Shown here: piece by piece, positions 15,694-24,371 of the stretch
How the letters are laid out: each line of letters begins with the position of its first letter
Numbering within the stretch: the stretch's first letter is position 1
DNA from: Sphingobacterium sp. LZ7M1
Lineage (GTDB): Bacteria; Bacteroidota; Bacteroidia; Sphingobacteriales; Sphingobacteriaceae
Assembly: GCF_024296865.1 (NCBI RefSeq)
Contig: NZ_CP101134.1
Coordinates: 3,348,001 to 3,412,000, forward strand
Length of the DNA stretch: 64,000 nt
Reading direction: 5' to 3'
Program-made: the position numbers and the translations under genes
Notes under the pieces: model-generated
Database searches by the model: none
Told to the model about the DNA's origin: nothing
The model's input: only the letters and a program-made list of their open reading frames with translations

Positions 15694-16659
15694 TTATCTT
15701 GCTTTTACGGGACGTTGGCCAAAATGCCTATCTCTTTCAAAGGTCGACATATGCCTTTCTTTTTTTGCAGGATAGATATCATCCAAGGTAATCATAATAC
15801 CAGTTTCTTCAACTTCTCCAAACTCATTGTTCCTAGCTGTTCCAAAAACACGCATGGTCGGTGAAAGATTCATATAGGTATTGATCAATGGAGGAATATT
15901 CTCATCCAGTTCCCTAACTTTGGCATTCAGCACTTTATAACCTTCCTTATAGTCCAGACCGTCAAAAATGCCTTCATGTTTGGTGATATCAGTTTTATAA
16001 CCTAAATAAAGATCCTTTACAGGTTCTACCAAATTGTCAGGATCTGGAAAATAATGATTCATGAAATAGATCAGCAAATCCCTAGCTTCCTGATTATAAT
16101 GCGGATACATGGTCACCTTTCCGAACAGGTATTTCACGTCCGGATTGATCAGGACCAATGCCCCAAGACCATCCCAAAGGTTATCCAAGGAGAAAATTCC
16201 CTTTCTATTGTCGATTGCCGGTTGGTATTTGGGTTGAACCCAAGAACGTCCCAATTCAATGGTATAAGGCAGGAAATCTTTTTTGAATTTTTCGGAAAAG
16301 TCAAAATAATGTGCTGTTGAAAGGTGAATTTCACCATCCTCAGCCGTTGCTTGATCACATTTTATCACGCGGTACCCAGCAATGATTTCTTCATCTTCTG
16401 GATTCCATGCGATCAGTTGATCGTAATTATGTTTAGAAGTATCGTTTTCGTCAATATCAAGAGGTAGACCTGTACCGCCGCCAGCTCCCCTAAAGGTCAG
16501 CTCTCTCAATCTACCAATCTCGCGCATTATATGAGGTGCGGTATGATAGTTCACTAGATAGACCTCATTACTGCCGTTATTGGTATAACGGACAAAGGCT
16601 TCCTTAGTAAGTTCTTTCTTGATTAGATCTCTATCTACCGGTTGAATTATTTCTTGCAT
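15694..16659 (-). CDS. GNAT-fold N-acyltransferase, GlsB/OlsB-like (aminolipid synthesis)
   Basis: The 321-residue protein has an acyl-homoserine-lactone-synthase/GNAT-type acyltransferase core: LRELTFRGAGGGTG near 49-62, then YDQLIAWNPEDEEIIAGYRV and ELGRSWVQPKYQ. This is the signature of hemolysin-like OlsB proteins, which transfer a 3-hydroxyacyl chain from acyl-ACP to an amino group. In Bacteroides, the homologous GlsB with GlsA makes glycine lipids. The gene starts 3 bases after the acyltransferase gene and is surely co-transcribed with it. The amino-acid acceptor (glycine, ornithine, serine) cannot be told from sequence; glycine is favoured by phylum. Confidence 0.82.
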   Translation of the reverse strand: MQEIIQPVDRDLIKKELTKEAFVRYTNNGSNEVYLVNYHTAPHIMREIGRLRELTFRGAGGGTGLPLDIDENDTSKHNYDQLIAWNPEDEEIIAGYRVIKCDQATAEDGEIHLSTAHYFDFSEKFKKDFLPYTIELGRSWVQPKYQPAIDNRKGIFSLDNLWDGLGALVLINPDVKYLFGKVTMYPHYNQEARDLLIYFMNHYFPDPDNLVEPVKDLYLGYKTDITKHEGIFDGLDYKEGYKVLNAKVRELDENIPPLINTYMNLSPTMRVFGTARNNEFGEVEETGIMITLDDIYPAKKERHMSTFERDRHFGQRPVKAR

Positions 16660-16662
16660 AAA

Positions 16663-17496
16663 TTATTTTTTACCATGAGCCATGGCATAAACCATTTCTT
16701 TTACTTCAGCTGCCCATTGACGTTCATTCTTACTGGTGTCAAAATGGGTATAGGGAATCTTCTCCCCAATCCTGATAGTTATGTCCTTTCCTCTTTGGGA
16801 GAACATCTCATCAGGTAAATATAACATTTCAATATTTGCTTTTAATCCTATTTTGTGTCTTATTCTTGATAGGTTGTAAAAGAAATTCGAGTTACGTCCT
16901 TCAATATAGACAGGAACGATATCTTTTTTATATTTTTTGGCTTTCGATATAAAGCTTTTTTTCCACTCGAGGTCTACGATCTCCCCTTTAATCTTCCTTG
17001 AGACAAGTCCAGCAGGGAAAACAAGCAAAGCATGGTCCGATGCATAGGCATTCTCAATTGCAGCAATAGCTGTTTTACTTTGACTACCGACTTTATTTAC
17101 AGGAACGAATAAGGGTTCGAGGTTGCGGACATTCATCAGAATGTCATTGACCAAAAATTTCACATCTTTTCTATACTTCCCGATGGCCTGCATAAAAGCT
17201 ACCCCATCTAAACCACCTAAGGGGTGATTGGAAGCAAAGATGACACTTTCATCTAAAGGAATATGCTCAGCGCCTTCCAAATGTACGTTAACCTTCAGCT
17301 CTTTTAATAATGAGTCTACAAAATCTAATCCCATGTCATCATGATACGTTCTCATGATGTAGTTTATCTCATCTTCGTGGATTGTCTTTGTTAAATAACT
17401 CAATAATGGCTTGGGTATCCATTTGGCTAAACCTGGACTTTTCTTTCGTATTACTTCCCTGATTTCAATAAACTTCTCTTGCTTTTGTAAGCTCAT
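16663..17496 (-). CDS. PlsC-type O-acyltransferase, GlsA/OlsA-like
   Basis: This is a 277-residue member of the 1-acylglycerol-3-phosphate acyltransferase superfamily. The catalytic motif reads NHPLGGLDG with His91 and Asp97, an H-x5-D spacing instead of the common H-x4-D. Downstream come LFVPVNKVGSQ, the FPAGLVSRK block (equivalent to FPEGTRS) and VPVYIEGRN. The expected reaction is esterification of the 3-hydroxy group of the N-acylated amino acid made by the next gene. It may alternatively act in phosphatidic acid synthesis, but pairing with the GlsB-like gene argues for aminolipid synthesis at the inner membrane. Confidence 0.82.
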   Translation of the reverse strand: MSLQKQEKFIEIREVIRKKSPGLAKWIPKPLLSYLTKTIHEDEINYIMRTYHDDMGLDFVDSLLKELKVNVHLEGAEHIPLDESVIFASNHPLGGLDGVAFMQAIGKYRKDVKFLVNDILMNVRNLEPLFVPVNKVGSQSKTAIAAIENAYASDHALLVFPAGLVSRKIKGEIVDLEWKKSFISKAKKYKKDIVPVYIEGRNSNFFYNLSRIRHKIGLKANIEMLYLPDEMFSQRGKDITIRIGEKIPYTHFDTSKNERQWAAEVKEMVYAMAHGKK

Positions 17497-17672
17497 ATTC
17501 TATAATACACTTTTATAAAAGTTTTGTAAAATTACATAATTAGTTTTAAGATGACTAAAACATCTTTTTATTTTATATCAAAATAATATTTTCACTACCT
17601 TAGCGATAATCGCATATTTAAACTAAAATTAAACGTTTTGCGTTTATTGTAGTTTAATAAATAAAAGGTTTC

Positions 17673-18335
17673 ATGTATATCGGTGAAAACATATCAACGC
17701 TCTATACCGAAGTTCACCCGAACGATACGGTTGCTTTTTCGTTAGATAAAGTCAATGAGCTGCATTTCCATCAACTTCCTGTAGTTAAGGGCAAAGAATA
17801 CCTCGGGCTTATTACCGAGGAGGACCTGCTATCGGCTGAAGATGAGGAAACTTTGATCAAGGAACTGAAACTTACCTTTCCATTTATCTATCTATACGAT
17901 TATCAGCACATCTATGATGCCCTACAATATCTGGAGACCTATCAGTTTGACCTCTTGCCTATTGTCAACAAGCAAAAGGAATATGTTGGGGTCATTACCC
18001 AGAAAGATCTATTGAGATCGGTCAACCAAACGATCTCCAACCAGGATAAGGGCGCGATCATCGTCCTAGAGATGGAAGATCGGGACAATAGTTTGACCCA
18101 TGTGGCCCATATCATAGAATCTGAGAACAGCAAGATTTTGAATACGGGAATCAGACCGATTGAGAATTCCAGCAAGGTTGAACTCACCATCAAGGTCAAC
18201 AAAAACAATATTTCCTCAGTCTTGGCCTCTTTATGGAGACATGACTATGTGGTAAAAGCGACCTTCAACGATGGCTCTGATCAGAATGATATCCAAGAAA
18301 GATATAATCTTTTAATGAACTATTTGAACATTTAA
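17673..18335 (+). CDS. CBS-domain protein upstream of NAD kinase
   Basis: The 220-residue protein contains two CBS motifs (about 5-60, FHQLPVVKGKEYLGLITEEDLL, and 75-125, FDLLPIVNKQKEYVGVITQKDLL) and then an ACT-like ferredoxin-fold domain (about 130-210, GAIIVLEMEDRDNSL). CBS pairs bind adenosyl nucleotides, so an energy or nucleotide sensor is likely. Its place 42 bases before nadK is conserved in Bacteroidota in my recollection, suggesting a link with NAD(P) metabolism, but no direct target is known. Confidence 0.85.
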   Translation: MYIGENISTLYTEVHPNDTVAFSLDKVNELHFHQLPVVKGKEYLGLITEEDLLSAEDEETLIKELKLTFPFIYLYDYQHIYDALQYLETYQFDLLPIVNKQKEYVGVITQKDLLRSVNQTISNQDKGAIIVLEMEDRDNSLTHVAHIIESENSKILNTGIRPIENSSKVELTIKVNKNNISSVLASLWRHDYVVKATFNDGSDQNDIQERYNLLMNYLNI

Positions 18336-18377
18336 TTCTTAGAATTTTTCAACTTTGCGCAAAATATTATCAAAAGC

Positions 18378-19271
18378 ATGAAAGAGCTGTCCATAGCAGT
18401 ATACGGTCGAGAGTTTAACCAATCCGTGATTGGATATGTCATTGAACTATTTACCTACCTGCGTGAAAAGAATGTGCAAGTTTACATCCATCAGGATTTC
18501 CACAGTTTCCTTAAGCGCTTATGCAAGCTAGATTTTACCTTTAAGAAATTCAAGTCCCATAAAGATCTTCCTGCCGACATTGCCTTTATGCTCAGCCTAG
18601 GGGGCGATGGTACCATGCTCTCTGCCGCAACGTTGATCAAAGATTCAGGTATTCCATTGGCGGGGATCAATTTCGGCCGTTTGGGATTTTTGGCGAATAT
18701 CTCCAAAAACCACATGGAGGAAGCATTGGACCAAATCCTTTCCAACAATTATCAGATCCAAAAACGTGCCTTGTTACAGGTAGAAAGTTCGGATGGTACC
18801 TTTATAAAGGGGGAGGATTTTGCACTGAACGATATTACGGTCTTTAGGTCGGACTCTTCCGCCATGATTACGGTACATGCAGTTTTGGACAATGAACTGT
18901 TGAACTCTTACTGGGCTGATGGTCTGATCATCGCGACCCCAACGGGTTCTACAGCTTATTCCTTAAGCTGCGGCGGCCCCATCATAATGCCTGGCAGTGG
19001 GAATTTTGTGATTACCCCTATTTCTCCACACAATTTAAACGTACGTCCTATCGTGGTGAACGAGAATATGCAATTGCGTCTTGAGATAGAGAGCAGGACA
19101 GAGAAATATATTTTGAGCTGTGATTCAAAAAGCCATACCTTGAGTACCAAAACCAGCTTATTGATCACAAAGGCACCTTTTAGTATAAACCTTATCCGAT
19201 TGGCAAATGACCAATATTTTGGCATCTTGCGTGAAAAATTGCTCTGGGGTATCGATGTCCGAAATTATTAA
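18378..19271 (+). CDS. nadK: NAD kinase
   Basis: The enzyme phosphorylates NAD to NADP in the cytoplasm. It has 297 residues with the ATP-binding GGDGT at 75-79 (LSLGGDGTMLSAA), GINFGRLGFLANI, the NE-D-like FALNDITVFR, and the glycine-rich DGLIIATPTGSTAYSLSCGGPI of the second conserved domain. All family motifs are intact. It follows the CBS protein closely and precedes the uppS-bamA-ompH cluster, though a separate promoter seems to lie between nadK and uppS. Confidence 0.96.
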   Translation: MKELSIAVYGREFNQSVIGYVIELFTYLREKNVQVYIHQDFHSFLKRLCKLDFTFKKFKSHKDLPADIAFMLSLGGDGTMLSAATLIKDSGIPLAGINFGRLGFLANISKNHMEEALDQILSNNYQIQKRALLQVESSDGTFIKGEDFALNDITVFRSDSSAMITVHAVLDNELLNSYWADGLIIATPTGSTAYSLSCGGPIIMPGSGNFVITPISPHNLNVRPIVVNENMQLRLEIESRTEKYILSCDSKSHTLSTKTSLLITKAPFSINLIRLANDQYFGILREKLLWGIDVRNY

Positions 19272-19374
19272 TAGGAGCTTCTATTCACTTTAATTCAATA
19301 AAATTTTTACAGGGATAATCTTAAAACCTGTATCTTTACGATAAAATCTGAAACTATTGGGACCAACATTCGAG

Positions 19375-19602
19375 ATGAAAAGCGAATCAATTTTATTTTT
19401 TAATTCATTTGCAATCATTCCTATCATAAAAAATTTAGGACAAAAACTGCTTGGCCTCCTGATTGGATTACTTAACCTACATCATCAACTCCTTCTAGAT
19501 TTACGATGCTTGATTGGCGATTCTGGATTTCCAGAAAGTCGAGTGGCATGGTCTGGATTAGGGTCGACACAAAACTATTCAAGCATAAATGAAATTATCT
19601 AA
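19375..19602 (+). CDS. Doubtful small ORF overlapping the uppS start
   Basis: An ATG at 19375 opens 75 codons whose stop TAA shares its last A with the uppS ATG (TAATG). The product has a hydrophobic middle (LGLLIGLLNLHHQLLL) and no recognisable domain. A TATCTTTA -7-like box at 19329-19336 lies upstream. The overlap geometry suggests translational coupling, but the peptide could equally be a remnant: several Bacteroidota have a longer gene of unknown function (DUF6089 type) at this position, absent here. Coding status is uncertain. Confidence 0.3.
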   Translation: MKSESILFFNSFAIIPIIKNLGQKLLGLLIGLLNLHHQLLLDLRCLIGDSGFPESRVAWSGLGSTQNYSSINEII

Positions 19603-20339
19603 TGAGTTTTAAAGATAAGATAGATAAAAACAGATTACCTCAGCATATTGCCATCATCATGGACGGCAATGGCCGTTGGGCAAAGGAAAAGGGCGAGCTT
19701 CGTGTCTTTGGCCATAAAAACGGCGTTACTGCAGTCCGTGAAGCATTGGAGGCATCTGTTGAAATAGGCCTCAACTATTTGACCTTATATGCCTTTTCCA
19801 CCGAGAACTGGAACAGACCGCAATTTGAGGTAGATGCCTTGATGGAACTCTTAGTAAACTCATTGAACCAAGAACTACCCACTTTCCAAGAAAACAATAT
19901 CCGTGTCAACAGTATTGGCCGCATGTCCGACTTACCTGCCCATTGTCAGGTGACGCTTCAATCTACCATTGAACAAACCAAGAACAATACTGGCTGTACA
20001 TTGACCCTTGCCTTGAGCTATGGATCCCGCCAAGAGATCCTGGATGCGACAAAAACGATCGCTGAAAAAGTTAAAAAAGGTGAAATTTCCGTAGATGACA
20101 TCAATGAAGAAATGTTTAGCAACAATCTTTATACACATGGCATCCCCGACCCTGACCTATTGATCAGAACCAGCGGTGAAGAGCGCATTAGCAACTATAT
20201 GTTGTGGCAAATAGCCTACTCTGAGCTGTTTTTCCTCCCTATCATGTGGCCTGAGTTTTCTAGGGAAACTCTATTTGAATGTATTTACCTATATCAAAAT
20301 AGAGAAAGAAGATTTGGGAAAACTAGTGAACAATTATAA
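19602..20339 (+). CDS. uppS: Isoprenyl transferase (undecaprenyl diphosphate synthase)
   Basis: The 245-residue cis-prenyltransferase condenses isopentenyl diphosphate units to make undecaprenyl diphosphate, the lipid carrier for peptidoglycan and O-antigen. Motifs: HIAIIMDGNGRWAK with catalytic Asp21, FGHKNG, LTLYAFSTENWNRP, LALSYGSRQEI, and DPDLLIRTSGEERISNYMLWQIAYSELFF. Full length and intact. The start codon overlaps the stop of a small upstream frame. bamA follows 120 bases later. Confidence 0.96.
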   Translation: MSFKDKIDKNRLPQHIAIIMDGNGRWAKEKGELRVFGHKNGVTAVREALEASVEIGLNYLTLYAFSTENWNRPQFEVDALMELLVNSLNQELPTFQENNIRVNSIGRMSDLPAHCQVTLQSTIEQTKNNTGCTLTLALSYGSRQEILDATKTIAEKVKKGEISVDDINEEMFSNNLYTHGIPDPDLLIRTSGEERISNYMLWQIAYSELFFLPIMWPEFSRETLFECIYLYQNRERRFGKTSEQL

Positions 20340-20459
20340 GAAATCATTACTTTTGCAACATTTTAATTTCGACAGGCTTACTGTCAGAAATTCGTAATAT
20401 TTCTTTTAACAAAAATTAACAAGACTTTGCTGTACTTTAGCAGACATAATAAAAAGTAG

Positions 20460-23033
20460 ATGAAGCGTATAATTAAACTTTCTATTTTACTCACCTTCTT
20501 AATTTGCAATTTCGCGCAGGCTCAGATAACAGGAAATAGGCCTTTGAATTTGAACAATCCAGATGACATTACTTATTTGGACCCTAAAAACTATGTTATC
20601 GGTGGAGTAACCGTTACTGGAGCACAGTACCTAGACTCCGAAGTCCTCGTCACCATCTCCAAATTATCAGTTGGGCAATACATCGAGGTTCCTAGCGAAC
20701 AAACATCAAATGTAATCAAGGATTTGATGGCGCAAAACCTATTTGAAGACGTTCAATTATATGCTACCAAAATCCAAGAAGAAACGATCTTCCTTGAAAT
20801 CAGGGTGGTGGAAAGACCACGATTGACCAGGATCGACATCAATGGACTGAGCAAATCGCAAACAGAGGAAGTCCGCAAGCGGTTAAATACCAATGCCGGT
20901 AAAATTGTCAATGACAACCTCCTATTAACGACCAAAGCCACTATCGAGAAATTCTTAAGGGAAAAATCCTTCCTTTATCCTGATATCAAGATTACGACGA
21001 AACCTGACTCTGCTCAAGCAAACAACGAAATTGTCGTGGTGGATGTGGAAAGAAATAAAAAGATTAAAGTCAACAGCATCAATTTCACTGGAAATGAAGA
21101 ATTCAGCAATAAGCAGTTGACTAAATTCATGAAAGGTGTACGTCCTAGAGCATGGTTCAGAGTATTCGGACCTGGGAAGTTCAAGGATGATAAATATGAG
21201 GAAGCAAAAACAAACCTGGTTGCCAAAATGCAAGACAAAGGTTTCCGTGATGCTCAAATCTTAAAAGATACCGTAAGACGTCATGACAACAACGAAGTTG
21301 CCATCGACATCGATGTATATGAAGGTCCTAAATATTACGTAGGTAATATCTCATGGTCAGGAAACTCAAAATTCAAAGACTCTACCTTAAATATCCTATT
21401 GGGTATCCAACACGGTGATGTTTACAGTGAGGAAAAATTAAACTCCAAATTGAGTGGTCCGACCAGGAACTCGGATGATATCGCTGCGATTTACCAAAAC
21501 GACGGTTACTTAACATTCAGTGTTCAACCGGTGATCAAACGTATCTACCAAGATACCATCGATCTGGAAATCCAGATGTTTGAGGGTAAGCAATATACGA
21601 TCAACAATGTAATCCTGAAAGGTAATGATGTGACGAACGACCGTGTTGTCCTACGTTCTATCTATACCAAGCCGGGTCAAAAATATTCGCGTGAGCTATT
21701 GGTAAGAAGTGTTCGTGAGATTTCCCAATTAGGGATGTTTGATGAGCAGAAGGTTCAACCTATGCCGACCAACCTAAACTACGAAGAAGGTACGACAGAC
21801 ATTGAATTCTCGGTGGCTGAAAAACCATCCGATCAGGTTGAGCTATCCGGAGGTTATGGTGCTGGTCAGGTAATCGGTACATTGGGTCTGACCTTTAACA
21901 ACTTCTCTACCAGCAATTTCTTCAAGAAAGAATCATGGAAACCACTTCCAAGAGGAGACGGACAGAAATTGAGCATCCGTGGACAGACTTCAGGAAAACG
22001 CTATCAATCCTATAGCTTCTCCTTCTCAGAGCCATGGTTAGGTGGTAAGAAACCTATTTACTTTGGTTTGAGTGCCTATATCTCGAATTCACAATTACAA
22101 CGTTATAACTATTTGGAAAACCGTTATGAGGATTATGAGGGTATCCCTAAAATCCAGATGCACGGTGTGACTGCGACATTGGGTAAACGTCTTCAATGGC
22201 CAGACAACTATTTCCAGATCAACAGTTCATTGTCTTACCAACGTTACTTCTTGGATAACTATGGTGGTATCTTCGTTTTCTCGGATGGTACAGCATACAA
22301 CATCAACTTTACCCAAGAGATCAGCCGTAACTCTATCGATGCGCCGATCTATCCTACTTCTGGTTCACATATCAAGTTCTCGGTTCAATTGACGCCTCCA
22401 TATTCAATGTGGAACAACATGAACTATGAAACTGCTCCAGACAATGAAAAGTATAAATTCACGGAATACCATAAATGGAAATTTGATTCCCAATGGTATA
22501 CCAAGATCGCTGGTAAATTGGTATTGAAAGCACAGGCGCAGTTTGGTTACTTAGGAAATTACAGCTCACAGGCACCAATTTCCCCATTTGAGCGTTTTAA
22601 ATTAGGTGGTGATGGTATGCAAGGGTTTGACTTCTTACAAGGATCTGAGATCATTGCGATGCGTGGATACGCGAACGGCGCATTGATTCCAGCATCTACA
22701 GGAAGCAACCAACAAGGTATCGCCATCCAGTCTGGTAGCCCGATTTATGCGAAGTACCAGATTGAATTACGTCACCCGATCATGTTAAATGACCAAGCAA
22801 CGGTATTTGCCTTGGCATTTGCTGAAGCAGGTAACACTTGGAACAAATTTGATGAAGTAAATCCATTCAAGGTTCGTCGTTCAGTAGGTGTTGGTGCACG
22901 TATCTTCTTACCGATCTTCGGTATGTTGGGTATTGACTACGGTCATGCATTGGATCCAATCCCTGGATTGACTACGGATCGCTGGAAACAAAACTTCACA
23001 TTCAGTATAATCCAAAATATGGGTGGGTTCTAA
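20460..23033 (+). CDS. bamA: Outer membrane protein assembly factor BamA
   Basis: The 857-residue Omp85 protein has a signal peptide (MKRIIKLSILLTFLICNFAQA), then a series of POTRA domains (about 45-460; repeats such as LTRIDINGLSKSQTEEVRKRL, IKVNSINFTGNEEFSNKQL and YTINNVILKGNDVTNDRVVLRSIYT), then a 16-strand barrel. The barrel carries the lid-loop motif FERFKLGGDGMQGF (VRGF/Y equivalent region), and the last residue is aromatic (MGGF). It inserts beta-barrel proteins into the outer membrane. Two Skp/OmpH-type chaperone genes follow, the usual order in this phylum. Confidence 0.96.
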   Translation: MKRIIKLSILLTFLICNFAQAQITGNRPLNLNNPDDITYLDPKNYVIGGVTVTGAQYLDSEVLVTISKLSVGQYIEVPSEQTSNVIKDLMAQNLFEDVQLYATKIQEETIFLEIRVVERPRLTRIDINGLSKSQTEEVRKRLNTNAGKIVNDNLLLTTKATIEKFLREKSFLYPDIKITTKPDSAQANNEIVVVDVERNKKIKVNSINFTGNEEFSNKQLTKFMKGVRPRAWFRVFGPGKFKDDKYEEAKTNLVAKMQDKGFRDAQILKDTVRRHDNNEVAIDIDVYEGPKYYVGNISWSGNSKFKDSTLNILLGIQHGDVYSEEKLNSKLSGPTRNSDDIAAIYQNDGYLTFSVQPVIKRIYQDTIDLEIQMFEGKQYTINNVILKGNDVTNDRVVLRSIYTKPGQKYSRELLVRSVREISQLGMFDEQKVQPMPTNLNYEEGTTDIEFSVAEKPSDQVELSGGYGAGQVIGTLGLTFNNFSTSNFFKKESWKPLPRGDGQKLSIRGQTSGKRYQSYSFSFSEPWLGGKKPIYFGLSAYISNSQLQRYNYLENRYEDYEGIPKIQMHGVTATLGKRLQWPDNYFQINSSLSYQRYFLDNYGGIFVFSDGTAYNINFTQEISRNSIDAPIYPTSGSHIKFSVQLTPPYSMWNNMNYETAPDNEKYKFTEYHKWKFDSQWYTKIAGKLVLKAQAQFGYLGNYSSQAPISPFERFKLGGDGMQGFDFLQGSEIIAMRGYANGALIPASTGSNQQGIAIQSGSPIYAKYQIELRHPIMLNDQATVFALAFAEAGNTWNKFDEVNPFKVRRSVGVGARIFLPIFGMLGIDYGHALDPIPGLTTDRWKQNFTFSIIQNMGGF

Positions 23034-23084
23034 TTAAACTTTTTAATAATTAAATTGTCTTAAACATAGAATTTAAAAAATAAT

Positions 23085-23624
23085 ATGTCGATGAAAAGAA
23101 TAGGAATATTAATCGTGATGTTAACCATGTTGGGTTCAGTTTCGTTTGCCCAGAAATTAGCATATGTAGATTCAGAATATGTCATGAAACATATCCCTGA
23201 ATATAATTCAGCTCAGAAGCAATTAGATGATCAATCTAAGGTATGGCAAGCTGAGGTTGATAAGCAATACGCAGAAATAGAACGTATGTATCAATCCTAT
23301 CAAAAGGATCAGGCGAACTTAAATCCAGATATGCGCAGACGCCGCGAGGACGAGATCGTAAATAAAGAAAAGGCCGTAAAGGAATTCCAACGCAGCAAAT
23401 TTGGTTTCGAAGGAGAACTTTTCAAACAACGTGAAAACTTGATGAAACCTATACAGGCTCGTGTTAGCAAAGCTATCCAAGATGTAGCAGCTGCAGGTCA
23501 ATTTGATTTCATTATGGATAAAAGAAGTGAAAATGCGTTCCTTTATGCCAATCCAAATTTGGATAAAAGTAACGATGTTATCACGAAATTAGGGTTGAAA
23601 CCTAATCCTTATTTAGCGAACTAA
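23085..23624 (+). CDS. OmpH/Skp family periplasmic chaperone (first copy)
   Basis: The 179-residue protein has a signal peptide ending VSFAQ and a mature part starting KLAYVDSEYVMKHIPEY, the OmpH family N-terminal strand. A long charged alpha-helical hairpin (about 40-120, EVDKQYAEIERMYQSYQKDQ) follows, and then the returning strand FDFIMDKRSENAFLYANP. Skp trimers hold unfolded outer-membrane proteins for BamA. There are two ATGs (23085 and 23091); the second gives the cleaner signal MKRIGILIVML. It is 51 bases after bamA. Confidence 0.92.
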   Translation: MSMKRIGILIVMLTMLGSVSFAQKLAYVDSEYVMKHIPEYNSAQKQLDDQSKVWQAEVDKQYAEIERMYQSYQKDQANLNPDMRRRREDEIVNKEKAVKEFQRSKFGFEGELFKQRENLMKPIQARVSKAIQDVAAAGQFDFIMDKRSENAFLYANPNLDKSNDVITKLGLKPNPYLAN

Positions 23625-23719
23625 TAATTTTTATTATAATTGCGAACTAATTTATTATTTAACATAAAACAAAACAAGAATATCCTTATATCCGAAAATA
23701 TAAGACTAACAAAAAAAGC

Positions 23720-24286
23720 ATGAAAAATTTATTGAAAAGTGTAGTATTAGCAACAGGAATTTTATTGGCGGGTAACGCAGTAAATGCACAACAAAAAATT
23801 GGACATATCAACACAGCTGAAATTGTTCAGTCTACCAATGAGTTCAAAGCTGCTGAAGGTCAAATGCAAACCTTACAAGAGACTAAGCAAAAGGAAATTC
23901 AAGGTATGATCAGTGAGTACCAAAAGCAACAAAACAATGCGAACGAGAAATTGAGAAACCGTAGTGAAGCGAACAAAGAAACTGTAGATGCAGAGGTTCA
24001 AACTATCGCTAACACTATGCGTGAAATGGAAACTCGTATCCAAAGTGTTCAACAAGCTGCACAAGAAGAAATTGGCAAAAAACAACAAGAATTATACGCT
24101 CCTATCGAGCAAAAAGTAATGACTGCTATCAATGCTGTAGCTAAAGAAAAAGGCTATGCATATGTTTTTGACATCTCTTCTGGTAGTGTTCCTTACTTCC
24201 AAGGTGGTGACGACTTGACTGCAGACATCAAAACTAAATTAGGTGTTTCTGCTACTGCTGCACCAGCTGCTGCTCCAAAGAAATAA
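23720..24286 (+). CDS. OmpH/Skp family periplasmic chaperone (second copy)
   Basis: This is a 188-residue paralogue of the preceding gene: signal peptide MKNLLKSVVLATGILLAGNAVNA, mature start QQKIGHINTAEIVQSTNEF, Gln/Glu-rich coiled-coil arms (about 45-125), return strand YAYVFDISSGSVPYFQGGDDLT, and an Ala/Pro/Lys-rich tail. Its codon use is markedly of the highly expressed type. It has the same chaperone role as the first copy. The gene ends the nadK/uppS-bamA cluster and is followed by a strong terminator 19 bases after the stop. Confidence 0.92.
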   Translation: MKNLLKSVVLATGILLAGNAVNAQQKIGHINTAEIVQSTNEFKAAEGQMQTLQETKQKEIQGMISEYQKQQNNANEKLRNRSEANKETVDAEVQTIANTMREMETRIQSVQQAAQEEIGKKQQELYAPIEQKVMTAINAVAKEKGYAYVFDISSGSVPYFQGGDDLTADIKTKLGVSATAAPAAAPKK

Positions 24287-24305
24287 TTCCGAAAGCTAAA
24301 GGATA

Positions 24306-24339
24306 AAAAAAAGATCAACCCCTGGGTTGATCTTTTTTT
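24306..24339 (+). terminator. Intrinsic terminator after the ompH pair
   Basis: GATCAACC and GGTTGATC form the core stem, extended by A/T pairs. It is followed by seven T and preceded by eight A, so it can work in both directions, also for the convergent GMC gene. Confidence 0.85.
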
Positions 24340-24371
24340 ATTTCCATCCGATTGGATCGGGAATGATCATC

